Positions 47,768 to 57,091 are shown, numbered from the stretch's first letter. The stretch is DNA of 64,000 nucleotides from JBFXCS01 sp050181915 (GCA_050181915.1 JBFXCS010000001.1:930001-994000); one strand, 5' to 3'. Numbers and translations: made by a program. Notes: generated by a model from the sequence alone, not told the origin.

Positions 47768-49000
47768 ATGAGGGATGTGAGGGGATCCGAGATCGGCGAT
47801 TCGGTGGGCATCCTGGTGGTCGGAGGGGGCCTGGCGGGCAGCTCCGCGGCGATGCACCTGGCCGAGATGGGCGCCGACGACGTGGTGGTGGTCGACCCCG
47901 ACCTGGGGGGCGAGCGCTCCTCCTCGGAGCGCAACGCGGGCGGCGTGCGCGCCACCTGGTGGCGCCCGGTGAACGTGGAGCTGTGCGCGGCGAGCATCGA
48001 CTTCATCGCCGAGCACGCCGACGAGCTCGGCTTCAGGCGCCGCGGGTACCTGTGGCTGCACGGCCCCGACCGGTGGCCGCAGGCCGTGGCGCACGTCGGG
48101 ATGCAGAACCGCTTCGGGCGGGCGGTCGAGCTGCTGACCCCCGCCGGGGTGGCGGCGCGCTGGCCCTACATCGACACCCTGGACGGCGTGGCCGGCGCGA
48201 CCTTCTCACCGCTCGACGGGCTGGTGAACCCGAGCGCCGTGCGCGACCACTACCGGCGCCGCGCCCGCGACGCCGGGGCCCGCTTCGTCGACCGGCGGCT
48301 CGTGGTGGGGGCCGTGCGCGAGGGCGACCGGGTGGCCGCCGTCGAGCTCGCCGAGGTGGACGCCCACGGGGCCGCGGACGCCCTGGAGGGCCGTGAGCCG
48401 CGCACCGGGCCGCCGGCGCGGGTGAGGTGCGGGATGGTCGTGAACGCCGCCGGGCCGTGGGCGTCGCGCGTCGCCGGCCTGTGGGGCGCGCCGGTGCCGT
48501 GCCGCGCGGTGCGCCGCCAGATCGCCGTGGTGGCCTCGCGGGACGTCGACCTCTCCGACCAGGGGATGATCGTCGACAGCAGCGACGTGTACTTCCACCA
48601 CGAGGGCGGCGGTCTGGTGCTGGCGGGCTACTCGCCGCCGGGCGACCCGCCGGGCTACCGCTTCGACTACGACGGCCGCGCCTTCTTCGAGGCGGAGATC
48701 TGGCCGCGCCTGGCCGCCCGCATCAGCGCCTTCGACCGGCTGGAGCACGTGCGCGGGTGGGCCGGCCTGTACGAGCTGTCGCCCGACAACTCCGCCCTCC
48801 TGGGCGCCGCGGCGGGATTGCGCGACGCCTACGAGATCCACTCCTTCTCGGGTCGCGGCGTGATGCAGTCGTACGCCGCCGGCCTGTGCCTGGCCGAGCT
48901 GATGCTGACCGGCGCCTACCGCACCCACCCGGCGGCGAGCGCGCTGTCGGGGTCGCGCTTCGCCGCCGGCGCCCTCCAGCCGGAGGAGCTCCACATCTGA
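47768..49000 (+). CDS. FAD-dependent oxidoreductase (DAO family)
   Basis: 410 aa. The dinucleotide-binding fold is at the N-terminus (ILVVGGGLAGSSAAMHLAEMG), with the C-terminal FAD-contact GLYELSPDNSALLG and SFSGRGVMQSYAAGLCLAEL. These are marks of the D-amino-acid/sarcosine/glycine oxidase family. Substrate not predictable; no glycine-cleavage or sarcosine genes are next to it. ATG chosen because it lies just before the Rossmann strand. It ends before a strong hairpin. Confidence 0.88.
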   Translation: MRDVRGSEIGDSVGILVVGGGLAGSSAAMHLAEMGADDVVVVDPDLGGERSSSERNAGGVRATWWRPVNVELCAASIDFIAEHADELGFRRRGYLWLHGPDRWPQAVAHVGMQNRFGRAVELLTPAGVAARWPYIDTLDGVAGATFSPLDGLVNPSAVRDHYRRRARDAGARFVDRRLVVGAVREGDRVAAVELAEVDAHGAADALEGREPRTGPPARVRCGMVVNAAGPWASRVAGLWGAPVPCRAVRRQIAVVASRDVDLSDQGMIVDSSDVYFHHEGGGLVLAGYSPPGDPPGYRFDYDGRAFFEAEIWPRLAARISAFDRLEHVRGWAGLYELSPDNSALLGAAAGLRDAYEIHSFSGRGVMQSYAAGLCLAELMLTGAYRTHPAASALSGSRFAAGALQPEELHI

Positions 49001-49051
49001 GCCTCGATCCGTTGGAGATCGTGGATGCGGGGCGTGAAAGCGCCGCGTCAG

Positions 49052-49106
49052 GCGGGATTCGGTGCCGCACCCGCAGGGTGACCCCTCGGGTCGCGCCGAA
49101 TCCCGC
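49052..49106. terminator. Hairpin between convergent genes
   Basis: Perfect 11-bp arms GCGGGATTCGG (49052-49062) and CCGAATCCCGC (49096-49106) with an internal small stem. It sits 50 bp past the oxidoreductase stop and before the end of the convergent secreted-protein gene; probable bidirectional terminator. Confidence 0.55.
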
Positions 49107-49174
49107 ATGGCGCGAGCGATCTCGCGCATCCGCGCCGCGAGATACGACGGATTGAGGCTGAGCACGGGCGGCGC

Positions 49175-50467
49175 TCAGCGCGCCGACCAGACCGCCGCCT
49201 GCACGACCCCGTCGCGCGCGCCGCCGCGCGACCAGGCGACCACGCCGCGGCCCGACGCGCCGGCCGCCATCCGCACCGGGCCGGTCACCCTGCCGAGCGC
49301 CCGCACCGAGGCGGGCGCGCCGAAGGCCGGCTGGCCGGCGGGGCGCGCGGCGGCCCGCAGCACCGCGCGGGCGGGCGCCCCCTCGACCCACGCCACCACC
49401 GCGGCGCCATCGTCGGCCAGCCCCGCGCCCGCCAGCCGGGTGCCCGGCGCCGGCGGCGCCAGCAAGGCGGGCGCGCCGAGCGGCGCCTCCCCCTCCGGCC
49501 CCGCCGCGACGGAGACGCCGGCGGGGCCGGCCCACGCGACCAGGGAACCGCCCGCGGCGGCGCGCGCCAGCGCGGGCGCCGCGGGGGCGGCTCCCGGCGC
49601 GGCCGGCAGGGCCAGGGGGGTCCAGCGCGCGCCGCCGCGCGCGGCCAGGCCGAGCTGGGCGCCGGCGGCGTCGCGGCGGCTCCACGCCACGAGCGCCGTC
49701 CCCCCGGGGCCGGCGGCCACGGTGGCGAGCGTCGGCCCCGCCGACGCCGCCCCCGCGCCGCGCGCGGCGCCGAACGATCCGGCGCGGGTGCCCGTCGCGA
49801 CCCGCAGCTCCGAGCGGCCGCCAGCCCCGCGGCAGTCGAGCCAGGCCAGCGCCCCGCCCCCGGCGACGGGCGCGAGGCCCGGGGCGTCCTGACGCGCGCA
49901 TCCGCGCGGCGCCCGCGCCAGCAGGGGCGCGGCGGCCCGGCCGCCGGCGCTCAGCGCGATCCGCCCGTCGGCGCCGGTGAAGGCCACCAGCGCCGGGCCG
50001 CCCGCCGCCAGCACGGCGGGCGGGGCGGCGCCGGGGGCCGCCGGACCGAGGACCGCGGTCTGGGAGACGCGCACCACGCCGCCCGGGGTGGCCCGCGCCG
50101 AGTAGGCCTGACGCCCCGGCGCGCCGCCCCCGCCGCTGCCGTACCACGCCGCCGAGGCCGCGCCGGTCGGGCCCACCGCGACGGCGACGCCGGAGACCCG
50201 CGCCACGATGGGCCCGAACGTGACCGGGGCCGTCCAGCGCGCGGCGCCGGCGGCGCGCAGGCTCACCTGCACCACCTCGAAGCGCCCCAGGCGCGCCCTC
50301 CAGGCCACCGCCAGGTCGCCCCGGGCATTCGCCGCGACGGCCGGCTCCACCGACACCGTGCCCGCCGTCGAGATCCGCTTGGCCGCCTCCCAGCCCGGCG
50401 CCGCCGCGGCCGGGACCGCCCCCGCCGCCAGCAGACCCGCCGCCACCGCCGTCGCCCTCACCCGCAT
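49175..50467 (-). CDS. Secreted beta-propeller-like repeat protein
   Basis: 430 aa. Signal peptide about 1-22. The mature protein consists of about seven weak repeats of about 50-60 residues, each with an alternating hydrophobic strand pattern like V-A-V-x-P-x-G-x-A-x-A-A-W, resembling blades. A second such protein lies at 58742-60007 and the two share composition and repeat spacing. Few cysteines. Function unknown; extracellular binding is plausible. Codon use is like the neighbourhood. Confidence 0.7.
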   Translation of the reverse strand: MRVRATAVAAGLLAAGAVPAAAAPGWEAAKRISTAGTVSVEPAVAANARGDLAVAWRARLGRFEVVQVSLRAAGAARWTAPVTFGPIVARVSGVAVAVGPTGAASAAWYGSGGGGAPGRQAYSARATPGGVVRVSQTAVLGPAAPGAAPPAVLAAGGPALVAFTGADGRIALSAGGRAAAPLLARAPRGCARQDAPGLAPVAGGGALAWLDCRGAGGRSELRVATGTRAGSFGAARGAGAASAGPTLATVAAGPGGTALVAWSRRDAAGAQLGLAARGGARWTPLALPAAPGAAPAAPALARAAAGGSLVAWAGPAGVSVAAGPEGEAPLGAPALLAPPAPGTRLAGAGLADDGAAVVAWVEGAPARAVLRAAARPAGQPAFGAPASVRALGRVTGPVRMAAGASGRGVVAWSRGGARDGVVQAAVWSAR

Positions 50468-50576
50468 CCGCCGCCCCCTGTCGTCGTCCGACCGCTTTCG
50501 CGACGCGCCCGCGCCTGTCCTGCCCGGGCCCGCCCTGGCATATTCCCGGCCGGGCCCACGGCGACCGGGAGAGCTG

Positions 50577-51515
50577 ATGCACGAGGGGAGCAAGCGGGCG
50601 ATCCTGGCGGCCTTCCTCGCCAACCTCGGCATCGCGATCGCCAAGTTCGTCGGCTTCCTCGTGACCGGGGCCTCGTCGATGCTGGCGGAGGCCATCCACT
50701 CGTGCGCGGACACCGCCAACCAGGGGCTGCTGTTCCTCGGCGGCCGCACCGCGCAGCGGCCGCCGACCCCCGACCACCCCTTCGGCTACGGGCGCGACCG
50801 CTACTTCTGGTCGTTCGTGGTCGCCCTCGTCCTCTTCTCGGTCGGCGGCCTGTTCGCGATCTACGAGGGCGTCCAGAAGCTGCGCGACCCGCACGACATC
50901 GACTCGCCGATCGTGGCCTTCGTGATCCTCGGCGTCGCGGTGGCGCTCGAGAGCTTCTCGCTGCAGACGGCGGTGCGCGAGGTGAACCACGTGCGCGGCG
51001 GCCTGGGCTGGGTGGCCTTCGTGCGGCGCTCCAAGACGCCCGAGCTGCCGGTGGTGCTGCTGGAGGACCTCGGCGCGCTGCTGGGCCTGATGTTCGCGCT
51101 CGCCGGCCTCACCCTGGCCGTCACCCTCGACGAGCCGCGCTGGGACGGCATGGGCACCCTCGCCATCGGCGTGCTGCTGGTGACCATCGCGGTGATCCTG
51201 GTGGTCGAGATGAAGAGCCTGCTGATCGGCGAGGGCGCGAGCGCCGAGCAGGAGCGGACCATCCGGGACGAGATCGAGAGCGCACCCGACGTGCGGCGCC
51301 TCATCCACATGCGCACCCTCCACCTGGGCCCGGACGAGCTGCTGGTGGCGGCGAAGATCGAGCTGGCCGCCGGCCTGAGCGTCGCCGGCGTCGCGGCCGC
51401 GATCGACGCCGTCGAGGCGCGGGTGCGCGCCGCCGTGCCGATCGCCCGGATCATCTACCTGGAGCCCGCGCTCTACCTCGATCCGCCCCCCGCGGACGCG
51501 GCGCCGGCGCGCTGA
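50577..51515 (+). CDS. CDF-family cation efflux protein
   Basis: 312 aa, six helices. The first helix pair has ASSMLAEAIHSCADTANQGLL (metal-site HxxxD: AIHSCADTANQ), and EDLGALLGLMFALAG gives the second site. The histidine of DHPFGYGRDRYFW and a C-terminal cytoplasmic domain (RLIHMRTLHLGPDELLVAAKIEL) complete the fold. It is a Zn2+/Fe2+/Mn2+-proton antiporter. The GGGAGA Shine-Dalgarno is 4 nt before the ATG. The TetR gene follows 95 bp later, on the same strand. Confidence 0.93.
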   Translation: MHEGSKRAILAAFLANLGIAIAKFVGFLVTGASSMLAEAIHSCADTANQGLLFLGGRTAQRPPTPDHPFGYGRDRYFWSFVVALVLFSVGGLFAIYEGVQKLRDPHDIDSPIVAFVILGVAVALESFSLQTAVREVNHVRGGLGWVAFVRRSKTPELPVVLLEDLGALLGLMFALAGLTLAVTLDEPRWDGMGTLAIGVLLVTIAVILVVEMKSLLIGEGASAEQERTIRDEIESAPDVRRLIHMRTLHLGPDELLVAAKIELAAGLSVAGVAAAIDAVEARVRAAVPIARIIYLEPALYLDPPPADAAPAR

Positions 51516-51610
51516 GCCTGGACCGCCGTCCAGTTACTGCGCGCAAAAGCGTCCTGCTACGGTCGCGTGGCGGACGCGGCCGCGTCCGCCGGTTCCCGGA
51601 GGGGGTGCGC

Positions 51611-52189
51611 GTGCCTCGAGACCCCAGGATCGTGCGTTCGCGCTCGGCGATCCTCGAGGCCTGCGCCCAGCTCATCGCCGAGGAGGGCTTCCCGGGCGTG
51701 ACGATCGAGGCGGTCGCCCAGCGCTCCGGCACCGCCAAGACCACGATCTACCGCCACTGGGCCGATCGGGACGCGCTGCTGGTGGACGCCTTCGGCCTGC
51801 GCTCGGAGCCGGTCGACGAGGCGCCCGACACCGGCTCGCTGCGCGAGGACCTGGTGGCCGTCATGTCGGCGCTGGCCGTCTCCCTGCGCGACACCGAGCG
51901 CTGCGCGATCCTGCGCTCCCTGGCCGACTCGGCCACCCGCCACCCGGAGCTGTCGCAGCTGCACATCTCCTACGTGGCGGAGTGCCGGCGGCCGCTGACC
52001 GAGGCGCTGGGGCGCGCCGTCGAGCGCGGCTCCCTGCCGAGCGACCTCGACCGCGACGAGGCCGTGTCGATGCTCGCCGGGCCGCTGTTCTACCGGGCGA
52101 TGGTGTCGTGGCAGCCGATCGACGACGGCTTCGTGGCCGGGGTCGTCGACTCCCTGCTCGCCGCCGTCGGGGCGCGGGCCGCGACCTGA
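51611..52189 (+). CDS. TetR family regulator
   Basis: 192 aa from the second of two GTGs (51605 and 51611), since GGAGG lies a better distance from it. The HTH at about 10-55 is ILEACAQLIAEEGFPGVTIEAVAQRSGTAKTTIYRHW (quoted in part: VAQRSGTAKTTIYRHW), and the C-terminal TetR_C-like region has LAGPLFYRAMVSWQP. It may control the CDF transporter upstream, but could be independent. Confidence 0.9.
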   Translation: MPRDPRIVRSRSAILEACAQLIAEEGFPGVTIEAVAQRSGTAKTTIYRHWADRDALLVDAFGLRSEPVDEAPDTGSLREDLVAVMSALAVSLRDTERCAILRSLADSATRHPELSQLHISYVAECRRPLTEALGRAVERGSLPSDLDRDEAVSMLAGPLFYRAMVSWQPIDDGFVAGVVDSLLAAVGARAAT

Positions 52190-52215
52190 GCCGCCGGCCC
52201 GCGCCCCGCGGGCGG

Positions 52216-52884
52216 TCAGCCGAAGCGGGTTCCGGGCTCGAGGTCCGGGATGTCCACGCCGGGACCCACCAGCTCGCGCAGGTGGGCCGGCCGGCCCACC
52301 AGGGGCGGGAAGGTGCCGAAGTGGCCGCAGATCACCTGGGTCGCGCCCAGCAGCCGCACCGCGTGCGCGGCCTGGCGCGGGCCCATCGTGAAGTGGTCGC
52401 CGATGGGCAGCACGCTCACGTGCGGCCGGTAGATCTCGGCGATCAGCGCCATGTCCCCGAACACGTCCGTGTCGCCGGCCTGGTACACGACCAGACCGTC
52501 CGGGAACTCGATCACGAAGCCGGCCTGGTGGCCGGAGTGGCGGGCGTCCACCATCGTCGCCTTGATGCCCGCGACCTCCACCGTGCCGCCCTTGTTCATC
52601 TGCACCACGTTCTCGCAGCCCTCGTCGATGAGGGCCTGCCCCACCTCGAAGATCGCGACGGCGGGAGCCCCGCTCGTCTTGATGATCGACACGGCGTCGC
52701 CGGTGTGATCGAAGTGGCCGTGCGACACCAGCACGGCGTCCAGCGGGCTCGGGTCCTTCAGGTGGTCCGGACAGGACGGATTGCCGTCGAGCCAGGGATC
52801 GACCAGCACCCGCTTGCCCTCCGACGTCTCCCACAGCCAGGTGCCGTGGCCGAGCCACGTCACCGCGTTCCCCCTCAGGTCCAT
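52216..52884 (-). CDS. UPF0173-type metal-dependent hydrolase (MBL fold)
   Basis: 222 aa. The metallo-beta-lactamase core is present: AVLVSHGHFDHTGDAVSI (HxHxDH), VYQAGDTDVFGD and LLGATQVICGHFGTFPP. The start WLGHGTWLWET is typical of UPF0173 proteins. Function unassigned in the family; it hydrolyses a phosphoester or other ester. AGGGGAAGGGGAAGA precedes the ATG. It stands alone downstream of the large c-di-GMP gene on the same strand. Confidence 0.9.
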   Translation of the reverse strand: MDLRGNAVTWLGHGTWLWETSEGKRVLVDPWLDGNPSCPDHLKDPSPLDAVLVSHGHFDHTGDAVSIIKTSGAPAVAIFEVGQALIDEGCENVVQMNKGGTVEVAGIKATMVDARHSGHQAGFVIEFPDGLVVYQAGDTDVFGDMALIAEIYRPHVSVLPIGDHFTMGPRQAAHAVRLLGATQVICGHFGTFPPLVGRPAHLRELVGPGVDIPDLEPGTRFG

Positions 52885-52925
52885 GGTCTTCCCCTTCCCC
52901 TTTGGAACCCGCACCTGCGGATCTG

Positions 52926-55691
52926 TCAGCGCTCCGGCGGCAGCCTCCCCTCGCGCACGACCCGCTCGAGGGCGCCGACCACGGCCGGCCAGAACTGCGT
53001 ACCGGAGCATCGCCGACATTCGGCCAGCGCGTCCTCCCGCGTCAACGGCTCGCCGTAGGGGCGGACGGACGTCATGACGTCCCAGGCGTCCGCGAGGGTG
53101 AGGATGCGGGCGCCCTCGGGCGCCTCGGTCCCCCGGAGGCCGTCGGGGTAGCCGCCGCCGTCCCAGCGCTCGTGATGGCCGCGCACCCAGGCCACCTGCG
53201 CCGCCGAGAGGACGTCGGCCACGATCTCGGCGCCCAGGGCGGAGTGGCCCTTCACGCGGGCGAACTCCTCCTCGGTGAGCCGGTCCGGCTTGAAGAGGAT
53301 CGCGTCGGGCACCGCGATCTTGCCGACGTCGTGCACGAGGCCGGCGTCGCGCAGGGCGGCGGCCTCCTCCGCCGGCCAGCCGAGGGCGTTCGCCAGCACC
53401 AGTGCGAGTTCGGCGACGCGCTCGGAGTGCTGGCGGGTGGAGGGGTCCTTCGCGTCCACCGCGCGGGCCAGCACCCGGATGCTCTGCAGGGCCTGCAGGC
53501 GCGTGAGCCGCTCCGCCTGCTCGGCGTCGGACAGCACCTCGACCACCTCGGGCGAGTAGAGGAAGGCGACGTCGCGGCCGTGCTGCTTGGCCCAGTAGAG
53601 GGCGCCGTCGGCGAGGCGGAACAGCTCGCCGTGCCGCGGGGCCTGCTCCAGGTCGCAGACGCCGGCCGAGATCGTCATGTGGCCGACGCCGGGGAAGGGC
53701 TCGGCCGCGATCGCCTCGCGCGCCCGGTCGGCGGCCCGCCAGGCCTCCATCCCGCCGCTCTCGGGCATCAGCCAGGCGAACTCGTCGCCGCCGACGCGGG
53801 CCATCAGGTCGCCGGTGCGGGCCAGGGCGGCCAGGCGGCGGCCCGTCTCCCGGATCACCGCGTCGCCCACCTGGTGGCCCAGGTCGTCGTTGACCCGCTT
53901 GAAGTGGTCGATGTCGAGCAGCACCAGCGACAGGCGCCGGCCGTGGCGGCTGGCGCGCGTGCCCTCCTGGGCCAGGCGCTCCTGGAAGGTGCGGTGGTTC
54001 GCCAGGCCGGTGAGGTGGTCGGTGGCGGCGAGGGCGGCGAGGCGGGCGCGGGCCTCGGCGTTGCTCACCGCGATGCCCACCAGCTCCGCGAAGCGGCCCA
54101 GGCGCTCCACCGCGTCCGGGTAGACGCGGCCCGGGCTGAGCCCGGACACGCCGATCGCGCCCCACAGGCGCTCGCCGGCGCGCACCGGGGCGGCGGCCGT
54201 GCCGATGCGGTGGCCCTCCGGCCCGGGCGGCGGGTCGACGCGGGCGGCGCGGCCCGAGCGGTGCACCAGGGCCGCGGCCCCCCCGGAGGCCAGCGACGAG
54301 GCGGCCGGGAAGGTGGGCGGCGCGCCCGTCGCCGACCACGACCCCACCAGCGTGGCGATCCCCTCCTCGTCCTCGAAGCGCACCAGGCCGCCGGCGGTGG
54401 CGCCGATCAGGCGCACGGCCTCCTCGCACACCAGGTCGAAGACCGACTGCGGGTCGTCCTCGCGCGCGACGGCGGTGGCGACGCGGCGCAGGGCCCCCTG
54501 CTCGTGGGCGAGCCGCCGGTTCTCGGCCTCGCGGCCGCGCAGCTCCACCTCGGCGGCGTGGCGGGAGGTGATGTCGAGCACGACCGAGGCGATCATGGGC
54601 GGCACCTCCGACCCCACCAGCTGCATCCGCACCTCCACGGGGTAGGTGCTGCCGTCCCGGCGCCGGTGGACGGTCTCGAACTGGACCCGCTCCACGTCGT
54701 GCGAGCGCAGCGGCTCCACGATCGACTCGAACGAGGCGCGGTCCAGCTCCGGCAGCAGCTCCAGCGGCGTCATCTGCTGCAGCTCCTCCACCGCGTAGCC
54801 GGTGTTGGCGACGGCGCTGCGGTTCACCTGCACGAGCTGCAGCGCGCGCGAGTCGAACACGTAGACCTCGTCGCGGGACTGCTCGAGGATGCGGCCCAGG
54901 CGGCCGATCATGGCCTCGCGACGGCGGCGCTCGGCGATGTCGCGGATCGTGGTGACGACCGCGATCGCGTTCCCGTCGTCGCCGGGGACCGGATCGGCGT
55001 CGACCGAGAACCAGCGCACGTCGCCGGTCGGGCCCGGCAGGCCCACCACGATGTCGGTCTCGGAGCGGCCGGTCGCGGCGACGACGTTCGCCGGGTGGTC
55101 GCCGGGAGTCAGGTCCGTCCCGTCCAGGCGCACGAGGTCCAGGTCGCCCGCCCGCATGCCCAGCAGGTCGCGGGAGGAGAGGCCCAGGAGGCGCTCGGCG
55201 CTGGGGTTGCAGTCGGTGACGCGCCCGGAGAGGTCGGTGACGATGACGCCGTCGCGCATCGCCGCCACCACGGCGCGGTAGCGGGCGTCGTCCATGGCGA
55301 GGCCGCGCGCCTCGGAGGCGCGGCGGATCGTGACCACCGTGTCGGGCCGGCCGGGGCCGCCGTCGCGCCCCTCCCGCACGCGCGCGGCCCGCACCGCCAC
55401 CGGGATGGTGCTGCCGTCCGCCCGCACGAGGACCGCAGGCCCCTCGTGAACGCCGCCGGGGGCGAAGCGACGGCCGGGCATCATGCCGTCGACCCACCAG
55501 GGGTGCGGCGGCGAGCGGCCCACCATGTCGTCGCGGGCGATGCCGAGCATCTCGCAGAGCCCCGACCCGACCTCGAGCACCCGGCCGTCGCAGTCCAGCA
55601 CCAGGACCCCGTCCGCCGTTCCGTCCATGAGCGCCCTCACCAGCGCATCGGTGGAAATCCGCCCGGCCACGGCGCGGAGAGTAGACACCAT
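52926..55691 (-). CDS. PAS-PAS-PAS-GAF-GGDEF-HD-GYP signalling protein
   Basis: 921 aa, soluble. Domains in order: three PAS (about 15-130, 140-265, 270-395), GAF (about 400-565), GGDEF diguanylate cyclase (about 575-735, intact RVGGDEFAWLMP) and HD-GYP phosphodiesterase (about 745-915, intact LVHDVGKIAVPD and HHERWDGGGYPDGL). It should both make and degrade cyclic di-GMP, with sensing by PAS/GAF. There are no membrane helices. The upstream 509-bp gap carries two palindromes. A related but partly degenerate protein lies at 61535-63517. Confidence 0.95.
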   Translation of the reverse strand: MVSTLRAVAGRISTDALVRALMDGTADGVLVLDCDGRVLEVGSGLCEMLGIARDDMVGRSPPHPWWVDGMMPGRRFAPGGVHEGPAVLVRADGSTIPVAVRAARVREGRDGGPGRPDTVVTIRRASEARGLAMDDARYRAVVAAMRDGVIVTDLSGRVTDCNPSAERLLGLSSRDLLGMRAGDLDLVRLDGTDLTPGDHPANVVAATGRSETDIVVGLPGPTGDVRWFSVDADPVPGDDGNAIAVVTTIRDIAERRRREAMIGRLGRILEQSRDEVYVFDSRALQLVQVNRSAVANTGYAVEELQQMTPLELLPELDRASFESIVEPLRSHDVERVQFETVHRRRDGSTYPVEVRMQLVGSEVPPMIASVVLDITSRHAAEVELRGREAENRRLAHEQGALRRVATAVAREDDPQSVFDLVCEEAVRLIGATAGGLVRFEDEEGIATLVGSWSATGAPPTFPAASSLASGGAAALVHRSGRAARVDPPPGPEGHRIGTAAAPVRAGERLWGAIGVSGLSPGRVYPDAVERLGRFAELVGIAVSNAEARARLAALAATDHLTGLANHRTFQERLAQEGTRASRHGRRLSLVLLDIDHFKRVNDDLGHQVGDAVIRETGRRLAALARTGDLMARVGGDEFAWLMPESGGMEAWRAADRAREAIAAEPFPGVGHMTISAGVCDLEQAPRHGELFRLADGALYWAKQHGRDVAFLYSPEVVEVLSDAEQAERLTRLQALQSIRVLARAVDAKDPSTRQHSERVAELALVLANALGWPAEEAAALRDAGLVHDVGKIAVPDAILFKPDRLTEEEFARVKGHSALGAEIVADVLSAAQVAWVRGHHERWDGGGYPDGLRGTEAPEGARILTLADAWDVMTSVRPYGEPLTREDALAECRRCSGTQFWPAVVGALERVVREGRLPPER

Positions 55692-55981
55692 CGTCGCCGT
55701 CTACCAACCCGTCGTCCGCACTCCTTTCCTGCAAAGAGCCTTGTTCCGGGGCCATCGGGGGACCGCACGGGACCCGCCCGGCCGCCCTGACACCCCCGTC
55801 AGACCGTCGACCCGGACGCGCGTCCGCCGTGACGGATGGCGGAGCTCTCCGCGCCGCCGGACGCCCCGTTCGCGCCGGATGAGCTCCGTGTCCGTCACGT
55901 CCGTCGCGCGTCCCCGGCGGCCGCGGGACGGGCTTCTGCGGGCCGGTCCGGAGGGTCGCGGGGGCCGCGCCGGGGTCGTCC

Positions 55982-56016
55982 GGTCAATTGGCCGCGTCGT
56001 GTGCGGTCAATTGACC
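55982..56016. repeat. GGTCAATTGGCC palindrome, copy 3
   Basis: GGTCAATTGGCCGC at 55982-55995 and GCGGTCAATTGACC at 56003-56016. The arms differ by one G.U-compatible change and the centre is GTCGTGT. It is the first of two tandem units. Confidence 0.75.
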
Positions 56017-56049
56017 AACGCACCAAACAGGGCACGCCGGATCCGCCTT

Positions 56050-56085
56050 TGGCCACTTGGCCGCGTCGCGCGTGGCCAATTGACC
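56050..56085. repeat. GGTCAATTGGCC palindrome, copy 4
   Basis: TGGCCACTTGGCCGCG at 56050-56065 and CGTGGCCAATTGACCA at 56070-56085, with mismatches near the outer end. The downstream flank GCACCAACAGGGCACGCCG repeats that of copy 3, 68 bp away. Confidence 0.7.
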
Positions 56086-56200
56086 AGACGCACCAACAGG
56101 GCACGCCGAACACCACCATCGGGCCACCCGATCCGGCCTACCGGCAGACGGCCCCATGCGGCATGCGGTCAGCCCAAGACGGAGGGCCGACCGGAGGACG

Positions 56201-56521
56201 TCAGCCGGGCGTCTGCTCCCGGCGCGCCCGCTCGGCGGCGGCCGCCAGCATGGCGGCGACCCGCTCCGCCTCGTCCGGGGTCAGGCGCGAGTAGACCGGT
56301 CGCAGGCCCTCGTGCCAGAGCAGATCGACGTACGGCCGGTGCCGGTGCACGGGGCCGCCGACCACGGCCTGCACCACCACGTGGGCGCGCCCCTCGCCGT
56401 AGCGCACCGCCTGCGGATCGGGCGTGAGGTCGGCCATGTCCTCGGACAGCACGCGCGCGTCCTCGTCGCGCCGGCCCAGGCCGTCCTCCCAGATCGATCC
56501 GCCGCGCGTCCGCTCGCTCAT
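56201..56521 (-). CDS. Hypothetical protein
   Basis: 106 aa, soluble. VRYGEGRAHVVVQAVVGGPVH and YVDLLWHEGLRPVYSRLTPDEAER suggest a small beta core and a C-terminal helix; no family recognised. TAGGCT lies 6 nt before the ATG with no Shine-Dalgarno. The stop is followed by the palindrome-rich intergenic region. The upstream GNAT gene ends 9 bp away on the same strand. Confidence 0.55.
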   Translation of the reverse strand: MSERTRGGSIWEDGLGRRDEDARVLSEDMADLTPDPQAVRYGEGRAHVVVQAVVGGPVHRHRPYVDLLWHEGLRPVYSRLTPDEAERVAAMLAAAAERARREQTPG

Positions 56522-56527
56522 CCCCAC

Positions 56528-56533
56528 AGCCTA
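56528..56533 (-). promoter_or_regulatory. Candidate -10 element for the 56201 gene
   Basis: TAGGCT ends 6 nt before the ATG. It overlaps the end of the upstream GNAT gene, so it may be fortuitous. Confidence 0.3.
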
Positions 56534-57091
56534 CGTCTCCGCGGCGAGGTCGCTCGGCAGCAGCGAGTAGAGCAGCATGGCCTCCCGCCGGGGCCCGCGG
56601 TGCCAGGCGTCGCGCAGCGTGCCCTCGAGGACGAAGCCGCAGCGCTCCGCCACCACCTGCGAGCCGCGGTTGCCGGCGGCCGCCTCCAGGTCGATGCGCA
56701 GGACGCCGGCGTCGCGGATCGCCCACCGCGACAGCAGCATCAGGGAGCGGGTCGCCACGCCCGCGCCGCGCGCGTCGGGGGCGACCCAGTAGCCGATCTC
56801 GACGCGCCGGGCGTCGTGGCGGTCGCGGGTGATGCCGATGCAGCCGATCACCTCGCCGCCGCCGGCCGGGACGGCCATCAGCTCCAGCGACGCCCCGCTC
56901 TCGCGGCGAGCCCGGGCGCCCTTGATGAAGTCGCGGCCCTCCGTGACGCCGTACGGGTTGGGGATGCGCGTGAACCGCTGCACCAGCGGGTCGTTGCAGA
57001 CCGCGACGATGCGCGGGAGGTCCTCGTCGCCCGGCGGGCGCAGCGCGATCACGCCGTCGCCGAGCGGCGGATCGGGCAGCGGCAGGCTCAC
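56531..57091 (-). CDS. GNAT family N-acetyltransferase (RimJ/RimL type)
   Basis: 186 aa from GTG. The acetyl-CoA loop lies in YWVAPDARGAGVATRSLMLLS (R/QxxGxG/A), with NRGSQVVAERCGFVLEGTLR as the RimJ-type motif; residues 12-30 form the N-terminal strand. It probably acetylates a protein N-terminus or small amine. The start overlaps the L,D-transpeptidase stop (GTGA), so the two are coupled. Confidence 0.9.
   Translation of the reverse strand: MSLPLPDPPLGDGVIALRPPGDEDLPRIVAVCNDPLVQRFTRIPNPYGVTEGRDFIKGARARRESGASLELMAVPAGGGEVIGCIGITRDRHDARRVEIGYWVAPDARGAGVATRSLMLLSRWAIRDAGVLRIDLEAAAGNRGSQVVAERCGFVLEGTLRDAWHRGPRREAMLLYSLLPSDLAAET

Larger units (their letters stand above)
55692..56200. other. 509-bp intergenic region with tandem palindromic repeats
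   Basis: No convincing gene. Positions 55982-56016 and 56050-56085 hold two copies of the palindrome family, in about 70-bp tandem units that also share ACGCACCAAACAGGGCACGC-like flanks (with small indels). The rest is plain; base composition near 55700-55760 is lower in GC and may hold the promoter of the 921-residue protein. Confidence 0.6.

Noticed and set aside
55701..55898. Small genes inside the 55692-56200 gap
   Set aside because: Short frames with no start signals, skewed composition and overlap with the palindromes; none looks coding.
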